Notes under the pieces: model-generated
Databases searched by the model: none
Told to the model about the DNA's origin: nothing
What the model saw: only the letters and a program-made list of their open reading frames with translations
Assembly: GCF_016906535.1 (NCBI RefSeq)
Contig: NC_057380.1
Location: 2,035,830-2,099,829 of the forward strand
Length of the DNA stretch: 64,000 nt
Direction of reading: 5' to 3'
Source: Rhizoctonia solani
Lineage: Eukaryota; Basidiomycota; Agaricomycetes; Cantharellales; Ceratobasidiaceae
Position numbers and translations under genes: made by a program
In this document: piece after piece, positions 30,558-39,737 of the stretch
How the letters are laid out: the number at the start of each line of letters is the position of its first letter
Position numbering within the stretch: position 1 is the first letter of the stretch

Positions 30558-31118
30558 TGTTGTACACCACTGTAATGTGGGTACTCGCTAGTGGCGGGCG
30601 CTTAAGGCCGTAACTAATACAACACTGCTTATCTAATCTACTGTATCTAAGGCTATTCTACGGGTTGCGTAAGGCAACGTTCTACTATCTACTGGCAAAG
30701 GGGGCTTAGCCCGGGAGGTGTGGTGAGCATAATAAGCGGGGTTAACTTCTGGACTACTGGGGGCCGGCTACTTAGCTGGCTGGGGGTGTTCCTCCTCAAT
30801 GGTATGAGACAAGGTAAAATCGACTTGGTGTCTCCAAGCGATTTCCCTGCTGTATATATAGACAAAGCACACTATCTACATGGTCTGTGCGTGTGAGAGA
30901 AAGAAGTAACTAAGACAAATGAGAAGCGTGCTGCGGGCTGCGCAGAAGCGTGGATTTTCTCCTAAGCGCCCTTGGCACGGCATCTCGGCGCGGCATCTCG
31001 GCATAATAAGCGCCGAGATCACGTGATCGAAAAACAAAAGATATCAAGTCCGTAAAAAATACTAAAAATATCAGAAAAATCGTGCGAGTCTAATGGTATA
31101 TGTTAGGAGGTTATAACA
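30558..31118 (-). repeat. E3 5' LTR (561 bp)
   Basis: About 99% identical to 24876-25436. On the minus strand it holds the TATA box (about 30852-30862) followed by the transcript-start 13-mer. Confidence 0.94.
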
Positions 31119-31123
31119 AGCGG
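31119..31123. repeat. Target-site duplication AGCGG, right copy (E3)
   Basis: Partner of 24871-24875. The Gly-Asn repeat of gene A's last exon continues after it. Confidence 0.92.
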
Positions 31124-31241
31124 CAATGGTAATGGTAATGGCAACGGCGATGGGAATCCTGGGCTTGATCCATTGCGACTTCCTTGCAAGCGCCGCGCCC
31201 AACAAGTCAAGAAAGTTAAAGTTGTTTTCCGGGGTGCGTAG

Positions 31242-31575
31242 CTCACCTATTATGTGCGTATTCTCCTATTGTTTTTATGCACTAATATGAACTCAGTCTC
31301 CGACCTGTATTATTTATTGTCTTTCCTCATTGATCTCCTGCTGTTGGTGCACTGCGCCCTATTTATTCTTCTCACCTGTCATTTCTTGGCATATTTTCCT
31401 GCATTACCGTGTGCGCGTCCAGTTCTCAATGACCTGTTCGGCTACTATATGCTCAATTAAATGGAACTGGATGATTGTGGCTTTAAATTAAACTACCTGT
31501 AACAAGCCTTATATATCAAACGTTTATCATTGTGTAAAAGGAGTAAAAACGTACACCAGTTACTGTTACACTCTC
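31242..31575. other. Convergent intergenic space between gene A and the Tnp2-like gene
   Basis: An AT-rich stretch of 334 bp holding the 3' ends of both genes. No reading frame is supported. Possible polyadenylation words (AATTAAA near 31484-31490) are present, but none is certain. Confidence 0.5.
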
Positions 31576-33481
31576 TTAGTCATCAACGCCCATGTTGTCT
31601 TTGTCCCTCAAATCGTTGGGCCTTGTCTGTTTGCAAGGATTAGATAGCAAGATATGCATAAAAAGGACTTACTGTTATCATTGAAAATGTAAGCCAATAG
31701 TGCCCGTATGACATCTCAATATCGGAAAGCGCAAAAAGGCCAGTAAATGCACTTGCTGGCACTGCTTCCACTGGCTGGAGTTCTTGGTACACCCATGCAC
31801 CAATCCCAAGAATATGATCCCTAGATTTTACAATTACCATTTAAATAGCTTAGAGGCAGAAAACACGTACCAATGGTTCCATGGGAAGGCAGGCGGTTCT
31901 GCCGGAGCAACAAATTTCTGAATCATAACAGCCAGAAATTTGTACTGCTTGCCCAGAACGGTCACTGTTGACTCATAAATACCCTGAATGGTAACAGGTG
32001 TTTGGTCATCAATATAACCATAGCGTGAACCAAACCCTTGCGTATGGTTTGCCGAGCCGTACCGGACCCCGTACCAACGGAAGTGAGGGTAGGCAAGAGT
32101 AGATCGGCTAGGATGAAGTTGAACTTGAATTCCTTCTGGTGGCGGCGCGCCATATCCGTAAAAGCGGACGTTGTGTAGACCTATAGGACAATGGTTATTG
32201 CAATACTCAACCATAAGATTATAATATGCTTGATGCTTGTGATCTCTGAAGTTAACTTTGGCAGGGGCAGTTGCCAACCAAATGTGCTCTACATAAATTT
32301 AACAATTTATTATGTGCACACAAGATAAAAAAAATGCGTGAATTTACCTTGTTCAAGAAATCGGGCGTCTCCAGCCAGAATTGCATCAAGCCTGCCACGC
32401 TGAACTTTGTGTTCCGGGGCGTCTCTCATGCCTTGTAACAAAAGTTTTGTTGTTGCTATATCATCGTCCGTTGGCCCCTCAATTGATTGTAGTTTGTTAA
32501 TCTGAATAGGTATTAGTAAACTGAATAAGAGTTGGAGGGGGACTTACATAGCGGTAACACTCGACGCGACGCATAAATCCCTTTGCCATTGTTGCTTCAA
32601 TTTCTCCGCCCCCGTGCCCGTTCTTGTTGACGTTGATAAGCATTTGGTTTGCACGCTCAAATCGGTTGGTAGAAGTATTGTAAACACTTCCATACTTGTA
32701 GAGGTGGTTGGGCAAATGTGTGATGGCGTGGAAGCTTGGAGTGAGATTGATGTTCATATCAGTGAACACCGTGCCGACCTGTTCAAGCAACTGGCAACCC
32801 TGTTCAACCTCCTCTTGAGTGATTCGGTGTTGAGTCAGGAGCGTTGCCCCAATACAAAATCTTAATAAGTTTGCAAACCAGTCGCGAGGGTTTTGTGATG
32901 GCATAAATTCTTGCCAAGGGAGAACCTTGTCAAGTCCGCCTTCATTCAAGTTGTTGATGTGGTTTTGACGTCTACGGAAGGCCTTGGCATTGACCTTCTG
33001 AGCCTTGTAGTGCCTTGATCTCTCACTTCCACAAGGGATATTGCCATCTAGGATCGAGTCACCAACGCGCCAAGCCTCAAAGTACAAGCCGACCATGATA
33101 AGGCGCAAGAGGCGCCGCTGTTTGGCCTTGACGCGTCCCTTCAGCCCTTGGGCCTTTAATGTATGTTAGTGATATATATGTTGAATATATGGAAACCTAC
33201 ATGGGTAGGGAGCCGACTACAATAATGAGGGAAGATTGTCCGCGTGATAAACGCATTGTAGCAAGCCTTGGGTGTCTCACCAGCAGGCTGCCAATGAAAA
33301 CGTTTTTGGAGCATCCCTTGCTTGTATATGTACTTACTTTCAATAGCCTTGGTAAGCCCAAGATCCACCAAATGCATTACATCAATGGGCGCATTATTGA
33401 ACGCATAGAAACCGGAGAGCCGGTCTAGTTTGGTAAATGTTGTACCAGTCTCATTACGGATGTCATTGCGTTCATGCCATT
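31576..33481 (-). pseudogene. Tnp2-like transposase, 3' exons
   Basis: This is the C-terminal half of a Tnp2-type (CACTA-like) transposase. Exons in reading order: 33481-33338 (NETGTTFTKLDRLSGF, NNAPIDVMHLVDLGLTK); about 33318-33205; about 33131-32548 (RLLRLIMVGLYFEAW; NPRDWFANLLRF; TPSFHAITHLPNHLYKYG; TNRFERANQMLINVNKNGHGGGEIEAT); about 32501-32352; about 32291-31872 (PHFRWYGVRYGS, FGSRYGYID); about 31830-31680; and 31625-31576 (MGVDD, stop). The DVMHLVDLG and FER...NKNGHGGGE.EAT landmarks are family features. Introns are 45-60 nt. The gene is cut at 33481/39733 by E4, exactly in codon register after removal of the TSD. The 5' part is at 39733-41771. Confidence 0.8.
33477..33481. repeat. Target-site duplication CCATT, left copy (E4)
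   Basis: CCATT precedes the TGTTATAACC border of E4 and recurs at 39733-39737. Confidence 0.93.
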
Positions 33482-34044
33482 TGTTATAACCTCCTAACAT
33501 ATACCATTGGACTCGCACGATTTTTCTGATATTTTTAGTATTTTTTACGGACTTGATACCTTTTGTTTTTTTGATCACGTGATCTCGGCGCTTATTATGC
33601 CGAGATGCCGCGCCGAGATGCCGTGCCAAGGGCGCTTAGGAGAAATCCACGCTTCTGCGCAGCCTGCAGCACGCTTCTCATTTGTCTTAGTTACTTCTTT
33701 CTCTCACGCGCACAGACCATGTAGATAGTGTGCTTTGTCTATATATACAGCAGGGAAATCGCTTGGAGACACCAAGTCGATTTTACCTCGTCTCATCTTC
33801 ATTGAGGAGGATTAGTCAGCCAGCTAAGTAGCAGGCCCCCAGCAGTACTCAGATGCTTACCACCCCCTTGACTCACCACACCTCCAGGCCTAAGGCCCAC
33901 TTGCACTAGTTAGTAGCAGTAGTCCGCCCTAAGCGGAAGTAGTATAGCCTTATTTAGTTAGATTACGTACAAGCTGCTTGTAGTAGTACGGCCTCAAGCG
34001 CCCATCTCCACTAGCGTGTGCCCACCTTACAGTGGTGCACGACA
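33482..34044 (+). repeat. E4 5' LTR (563 bp)
   Basis: It starts TGTTATAACC and ends GCACGACA. It contains the palindrome GATCACGTGATC (about 33574-33585), repeated CCGAGATGCCG words, and TATATATA at 33740. The putative RNA start AAGTCGATTTTAC lies at 33774-33786, 34 bp after the TATA box. Confidence 0.95.
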
Positions 34045-34046
34045 TT

Positions 34047-34059
34047 GTAAAATCAACTT
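34047..34059 (+). other. E4 self-priming binding site
   Basis: GTAAAATCAACTT starts two bases after the LTR. It pairs with AAGTCGATTTTAC (33774-33786) at 12 of 13 positions. E6 and E3 pair perfectly. Confidence 0.72.
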
Positions 34060-34561
34060 TTTGTAGGCTTGATCGACAAGGAGAAGACTCCCTGTACTAG
34101 CACAAGGGAAATCACGTGATCGGGGCTACTTTGCGGGATATAATCAAAAATCCCCCACCCCCACGTAGTACCAAATTGCTACAAGGCAGACGAGTTCTGA
34201 TCCCCCGCGTACCACGTGTTTCGCCGGAACACAGTAGTTAGCGACCTTAGTCAGCTGAAACACCCGCTTGTAGAAAACCCGCTCATATCACGATCGCCAG
34301 ATCTGTTGATTTGTTGTAGGGACTATTCAACGCTAGGTGCTTGACGCAAAGGTTTAGCACCCACACACTACACAAAAACCGCTCATAAGTCCTGCATCAG
34401 GCACCTATCCCCCCACGCCGTTTCCAATTATTCCATCCACACGCTCTGGCGTCCCCCACCCATACTCCCGTCCTACTAGCCGCTCCTCTCGACGTTCCAT
34501 TCCAACCAATTCCCAACCGGCCTCTTGCAGCACATCACCCACTCCGCGAGACTTGCCAAGG
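34060..34561 (+). other. E4 leader
   Basis: A 500-bp leader with a CACGTG word in AAATCACGTGATCGG (34110-34124) and blocks conserved with E5 and E6. The E3 start ATG position is ATT here (near 34500), so translation probably begins at 34562. Confidence 0.6.
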
Positions 34562-35751
34562 ATGGAACCAGAGCCGTCCCCTTCTGCTCTCCTCAAGGCT
34601 ATCACAGCCCTCACAGCCACCGTCGGGTCCCTACAGGACCAAATCCAAGCCCAGAACCAACAGATTGTTGAGCTCAGGGCCATATGCAAGGAGACCGCAG
34701 ACCTCCTTGGGGATAAAGACCAAGGAGCAGCCCAAGCCAAGCCTGGCCCATCGACTGGGCCTGTCACTCCTCCCACCCACTCGGGAGGAGAAGCCCACAC
34801 TCCAGGCACGGTTAGGCCTGGACTCAAGGCCCCATTCCGGCCTTCCAGAGGAACCGGTTTTGACTCAGAGGAAGAGGAAGAACCAAGGCGCCCCAAAAAG
34901 GAGCCTCAAGGAATGCCTAGGAGGCATCTAGGGTCCCTAACCCCCTTTGACGCAGGGTCCAGCGTAAAACGGCCTAAAATGGACCTCCCCGACCCATATA
35001 AGGGAGACACCAGGGGCCGCAAAGCCACCCAGTGGCTAGACAGAATGATGCTCTGGGTAGCCCTCCACCGGGACCAATTCGACAAGGAGGAGCAGATGGT
35101 TGTGTGGATCCTCTACCACATGACCGATAAGGCCGCAGACTGGGCGCTCCCCATCATTGGGGCAATCATCAAGGGAGAAGGGAACCCTCCTACCACCATC
35201 CAGGCCCTAACGGGCAAATTCAAAGAGGCGTTTGCTGATCCAGATGCCAAGAGGGCCGCCGCCAGGAAAATCGCGGCACTCTCCCAAACCACCACAACCT
35301 CCAAGTACGTCACGGAGTTCCGCAATCTCATGGCGGAATTAGACTGGAACAAGGAAGCCTACATCGCGCAGTTCACGCAAGGCCTCCACTGGAAGGTGAA
35401 GGAATTGCTATCAACCAAAGATAGCGTTCCTGACAAACTCAAAGCAATTTTTGCGGCTTCCATAAAAATTGACAACATACGCCGCGAAAACGAGGAGAAC
35501 TGCCCAAAGAAGGCACCCGCCAAGTCCCCGGCCACCGTGGCCACTACTTCCACCACCACCACTCAACGGGTCCGACTGTCAGAGGACCCTAACTACGTAA
35601 CACCGGAAGAAAGGGATCGCCGCGCGCGTCTGGCCTCTGCGTCAAGTGCGGTCAAAAGGGACATGGTATCAAACAGTGCCCCAATGGCTGGAAGGCCACA
35701 GTCAAAGAGGTGGCTAAGGTTGCCAAGGAATCAGAATTGGGAAAAGACTGA
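34562..35751 (+). pseudogene. gag: E4 gag (one-base loss before the CCHC knuckle)
   Basis: From ATG 34562 (MEPEPSPSALL) the frame gives the coiled coil (TATVGSLQDQIQAQNQQIVEL), a linker and the capsid (KATQWLDRMMLWVALHRDQF; MVVWILYHMTDKAADWALP; FTQGLHWKVKEL). At about 35622-35628 one C of the CGCCGCCGC run seen in E3 is missing. The knuckle (C-VK-C-GQKG-H-GIKQ-C) therefore lies in the next frame. In that frame the slippery heptamer GGGAAAA (35739-35745) sits two codons before TGA 35749-35751. The defect would stop normal Gag-Pol production from this copy unless the loss is a sequence error. Confidence 0.88.
35739..35745 (+). promoter_or_regulatory. -1 ribosomal frameshift heptamer G GGA AAA (E4)
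   Basis: In the gag frame the codons read TTG GGA AAA GAC TGA, so G-GGA-AAA is a canonical X-XXY-YYZ slippery site. Pol is open in the -1 frame from here to 39158. The same heptamer lies at the same place in E5 (60952-60958) and E6 (63875-63881). The sushi-derived gene PEG10 uses GGGAAAC at its gag-pol junction. Confidence 0.75.
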
Positions 35752-38700
35752 AGTCAAGGACTGCTGCCAAGCCCCCGACTCAGAAAAAGGACATTGTAGA
35801 TACTTGCGTAGAATTTGTTTTTGTTGGACTTGACTCTAATAAAAAACCGCTATTATTCAATCTACACGTCCAAAATTCCCAGGCAGAACCCATTAAAACC
35901 CTAATAGATTCCGGCGCTACCTCCAACTTCATATCCCCGAGCTTAGTAGAAAAACTCAAAATCCCAAAAACCCAACTCAAAAATCCACGAGTTGTGAGAA
36001 TGTTAGATGGTACAATCTCCCAGACTGATCGCATATGGCACCAGGTTCATCTCACGGTTTCGGCCAATGGCCACATCCACTCCATCCCATTTCTTGTTTG
36101 CCCCATTGGCAACACCTTGGCGATCCTAGGCATGACTTGGCTAATGGCAGAAGCTCCTCTCATTGATTGGCAACAGGGACTAGTCACATTCCCTGAACAG
36201 ATTCAGATTGCCTCAGAGGAGGAAGCAGACTCAAACCCTTTAGCGGATCTTCCCCCACAGTACCATGAGTTTGCTAAAGTCTTTGGTGAAGAAGAGTTCA
36301 AGGTCCTCCCGCCACATAGGGAGTATGACATATCTATTGACCTTGTTTCAGACGCCAAACTGTCTCCAGGACCAATATACGGCATGACTGACGCGGAATC
36401 CAAGGCACTGAAGCAACACATAGACAAAGAATTGGCAACAGGAAAGATCCGTCCTAGTACCTCTTCTGCCGGCGCCCCCGTCATGTTTGTCAAGAAGGCG
36501 GACGGATCTCTTAGATTGGTAGTTGATTACAGGAAGTTGAACAAGGTCACCCATAAGAATGTGTATCCTTTACCAAGACAGGACGACCTCATGGCTAAAC
36601 TCAGGCATGCCAAGATCTTCACCAAATTGGACTTGCGCTGGGGCTACAATAACGTCAGGATCAAGGAAGGAGATGAGTGGAAGACAGCGTTCAGGACCAA
36701 ATACGGGCTATTCGAATATCTGGTAATGCCGTTTGGCCTTACCAATGCCCCCGCTGCCTTCCAACATTTCATGAATGACCTATTCAGGGATCTCATTGAC
36801 GTCACAGTGGTCATATACTTGGATGATATCTTGATTTTTTTGGAAAAACCTGAGGAACACCCATCCCATGTCAGGGAGGTACTATCCCGGTTACTAAAGA
36901 ATCAGCTATTCTGTAAACTGTCGAAGTGCCACTTCCATGTCACCACGGTAGATTACCTTGGTATTGTTATTTCCCCCGCCGGCTTCTCCATGGACCAAAA
37001 GAAGATCGAAGCCGTTACTACGTGGCCCACACCTAAGACGGTCAAGCAGGTCCAGGCCTTCCTAGGGTTTGTTAATTACCTTCAATGGTTCATCCCCAAT
37101 TTCAGTTTGGTAGCACGCCCCCTCCATAATCTCACAAAAAGGGAATCCCCTTGGTCATGGGGAAATTCAGAGGAAACTGCGTTCAAAGAACTAAAGACAT
37201 TGGTCACTCAATCCCTGGTTCTGATCCACTCCAATCCCAAGCTCCCCTACTACCTGGAAACAGACGCTTCAGGAGTAGCTATGGGCGCAATCTTGAGCCA
37301 AAGAGGTCCAGATAACCGGCTGCATCCCATCGCCTATATGTCCAAGTCCTTCTCAGGCGCAGAAGCCAATTACAACACCCACAATAAGGAGCTCCTGGCA
37401 ATCATCAAAGCGCTAGAGGAATGGAGGATATTCTTGGAAGCAACGGACAAACCGGTACAGGTCTTCACGGATCATAGGAATCTGGAGTATTGGATGCAGG
37501 CACGGACATTTAACCGTAGGCATGCCCGATGGCGCATATTCCTGAGCGACTTCAACTTTGAAATCCACTATTGCCCAGGAAAACAATCAGGGAAACCAGA
37601 CGCCCTGTCCAGACGATCGGACTACGTTGATACATCACCAGAACCAGAGGTAATGCTCCCCGCAGAAGTCTTTGCCAAAACATCAGAAGAGGAACTGGAA
37701 ATTGTCACAGAAATACGCTCCAAGCTAAGGGAAGATCCATCCCTTGAGCCTATCATCCAATTCCTAACGGAAGACGCGGATAACGCTCCTCCCTCCATTC
37801 GGAAGGCTTACAGAGACTACGACTGGGAGGAAGACCTACTATGGTATCGAGGAAAACTGGTGGTCCCGGACTCAGAAGCCCTGAAGGAACGATTACTCAG
37901 GGAATTCCATGACTCCCCACTAGCGGGTCACCCAGGCCAACAAAGGACCCTGGAGCTCTTGAGCCGCAACTACTGGTGGCCAGGAATGAAGTCATCCGCC
38001 AAGGAATGGGTGGAATGCTGCCCCGCTTGCCAAGCCAATCGTTGTGCCCACAACCCGGTCATAGCCCTAAAACCCTTAGAAGTTCCCCCCTTCCCATTTC
38101 ACACCATCTCCTATGACTTCATCACGGGTTTTCCCAAGTCAGAAGGACATGATGCAATCCTGGTAGTTATTGATTCGTTCTCCAAATTAGGCCACTTCAT
38201 CCCTACCTCGAAAAAGGTTTCAGCAAAGGGCTTGGCTGATCTCTTTGTCTCCCACATCTGGAAACTTCATGGGCTCCCCGTCAAAACTATATCAGATCGA
38301 GGGACTACATTCACAGGGAAATTCCTTAGGGCGCTCTACCAACGATTAGGGATTAAACCTTCCTTCTCCTTGGCCTACCACCCTGAATCAGACGGCCAGA
38401 CGGAACGTGTCAACCAATTTATCAAGTTCTACCTAAGGTCTTATGTAGCAGCAGATCATTCAGATTGGGTTAAGTGGTTACCACTTGCGGAGTATGCCTA
38501 TAACAACGCCAAGCACTCAGCTACTGGAAAAACCCCATTTGAATTAATTTATGGCAGAAATCCGATCATGAATCCATCAAACATCCCGTCAAACATCCCA
38601 GAAGCAGACCTCGTGGCAGATACCCTAGCCAGGGAATGGAAGGAAGCCGAAGCAGCCCTCAGAATGAGCAAGGAACGGATGACAAGGGATAAAGGAACAG

Positions 38701-39158
38701 TCCCAGAATACTCAATAGGGGAAAAAGTCTGGCTAGATGGAAAAAACGTAGAACTTAGGACAAATTCCAACAAGTTAGACCCCAAGCAACTAGGTCCCTT
38801 TGAGGTATTAGAGAAGGTATCCAGTCACGCGTACCGCCTCAAGTTACCGGAAACCCTTAAAATCCACAATGTATTCTATGTGGGTTTGTTATCCAGGGCA
38901 CACATATCCCCAAGTCAACCATTTCCAGAAAAACCCCCTCCTGAAACAATAGAAGGGGAAGAAGAGTATGAGGTGGAACAAATTATTGACTCCAAAAGAC
39001 AACGGGGGAAATGGTTCTACCTAATCAAATGGAAGGGTTATGGCCCGGAAGACAATTCCTGGGAACCGGAAGAACTCCTAGAGCACAGCCAAGAGGAAAT
39101 CCAACGATTCAACAAGTCACAACTGAAAAAGGCTCGTGACTCCGCCAAGAGCCTTTAA
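35746..39158 (+). CDS. pol: E4 pol polyprotein: protease, RT, RNase H, integrase, chromodomain (intact)
   Basis: One open -1 frame of about 1137 codons. In order: protease TLIDSGATSNF (about 35900-35932) and ILGMTWL; RT with LVVDYRKLNKV, LRWGYNNVRI and catalytic IYLDDILIF (about 36815-36842); RNase H with LETDASG, KELLAIIKALEEW and FTDHRNLEYW; integrase zinc motif HDSPLAGH with CCPAC (about 37905-38030). The integrase core has SYDF, SDRGTTFTG and SDGQTERVNQ (D, D, E), followed by a GPFEVL segment. The chromodomain follows (YEVEQIIDSKRQ, WFYLIKWKGYGPEDNSWEP, about 38968-39075). The stop TAA is at 39156-39158, directly before the polypurine tract. The first Met downstream (35994) is inside the protease, so expression by frameshifting from gag is expected. 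The order and chromodomain place it with chromoviruses of Ty3/gypsy. Confidence 0.95.
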
Positions 39159-39170
39159 GGGGGGGGGCAA
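39157..39170 (+). other. E4 polypurine tract
   Basis: AAGGGGGGGGGCAA directly precedes the 3' LTR and overlaps the pol stop codon. Confidence 0.87.
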
Positions 39171-39732
39171 TGTTATAACCTCCTAACATATACCATTGGA
39201 CTCGCACGATTTTTCTGATATTTTTAGTATTTTTTACGGACTTGATACCTTTTGTTTTTCGATCACGTGATCTCGGCGCTTATTATGCCGAGATGCCGCG
39301 CCGAGATGCCGTGCCAAGGGCGCTTAGGAGAAATCCACGCTTCTGCGCAGCCCGCAGCACGCTTCTCATTTGTCTTAGTTACTTCTTTCTCTCACGCGCA
39401 CAGACCATGTAGATAGTGTGCTTTGTCTATATATACAGCAGGGAAATCGCTTGGAGACACCAAGTCAATTTTACCTCGTCTCATATTCATTGAGGAGGAT
39501 TAGTCAGCCAGCTAAGTAGCAGGCCCCCAGCAGTACTCAGACGCTTACCACCCCCTTGACTCACCACACCTCCAGGCCTAAGGCCCACTCGCACTAGTTA
39601 GTAGCAGTAGTCCGCCCTAAGCGGAAGTAGTATAGCCTTATTTAGTTAGATTACGTACAAGCTGCTTGTAGTAGTACGGCCTCAAGCGCCCATCTCCACT
39701 AGCGTGTGCCCACCTTACAGTGGTGCACGACA
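39171..39732 (+). repeat. E4 3' LTR (562 bp)
   Basis: Second copy of 33482-34044, with roughly seven differences by eye. Confidence 0.95.
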
Positions 39733-39737
39733 CCATT
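39733..39737. repeat. Target-site duplication CCATT, right copy (E4)
   Basis: Partner of 33477-33481, part of the duplicated transposase codons. Confidence 0.93.

Larger units (their letters stand above)
24876..31118 (-). mobile_element. E3: chromodomain Ty3/gypsy retrotransposon, complete structure
   Basis: A 6243-bp element with 561-bp LTRs (24876-25436 and 30558-31118). They differ at about five positions by eye, roughly 99% identity. The TSD is perfect. Gag and pol run on the minus strand, with pol in the -1 frame and a chromodomain at the C-terminus. A self-priming site (30543-30555) lies two bases from the 5' LTR, and a polypurine tract lies at 25437-25450. The coding region has one stop in gag and two frameshifts in integrase, so this copy is probably not autonomous although it is young. 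It sits in the second-last coding block of gene A. Confidence 0.94.
22261..31241 (+). pseudogene. Gene A: unidentified multi-exon gene of the DNA transposon, split by E3
   Basis: Exons are inferred from GT-AG signals. The start ATG is 22261. Clear coding blocks are 23200-23575 (FDDAGKAVWFVNGILVPHFD; KWRVVVKNGVYATMLRVWKK), 23620-23775, 23830-24640 and 24675-24875. The 24100 region is a Pro/Leu/Ser repeat. The last exon (31124-31241) follows E3, with a Gly-Asn repeat and a basic end (LPCKRRAQQVKKVKVVFRGA) resembling a nuclear localisation signal. Joining across the AGCGG duplication of E3 keeps a frame open. I do not recognise the family. It faces the Tnp2-like gene tail to tail with 334 bp between, so it may be the second gene of that transposon; CACTA-type elements carry a separate end-binding protein (inference). 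A base loss near 22830 breaks one exon. Confidence 0.5.
33482..39732 (+). mobile_element. E4: chromodomain Ty3/gypsy retrotransposon, complete structure
   Basis: A 6251-bp element on the plus strand with LTRs 33482-34044 and 39171-39732 (about 99% identical by eye) and a perfect CCATT duplication. Pol is fully open. Gag has lost one base before its knuckle, and its first ATG (present in E3) is ATT here. It belongs to the same family as E3 and E6. It interrupts the Tnp2-like transposase. With its complete ends and intact pol it may be mobilisable in trans even if not autonomous (inference). Confidence 0.95.
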
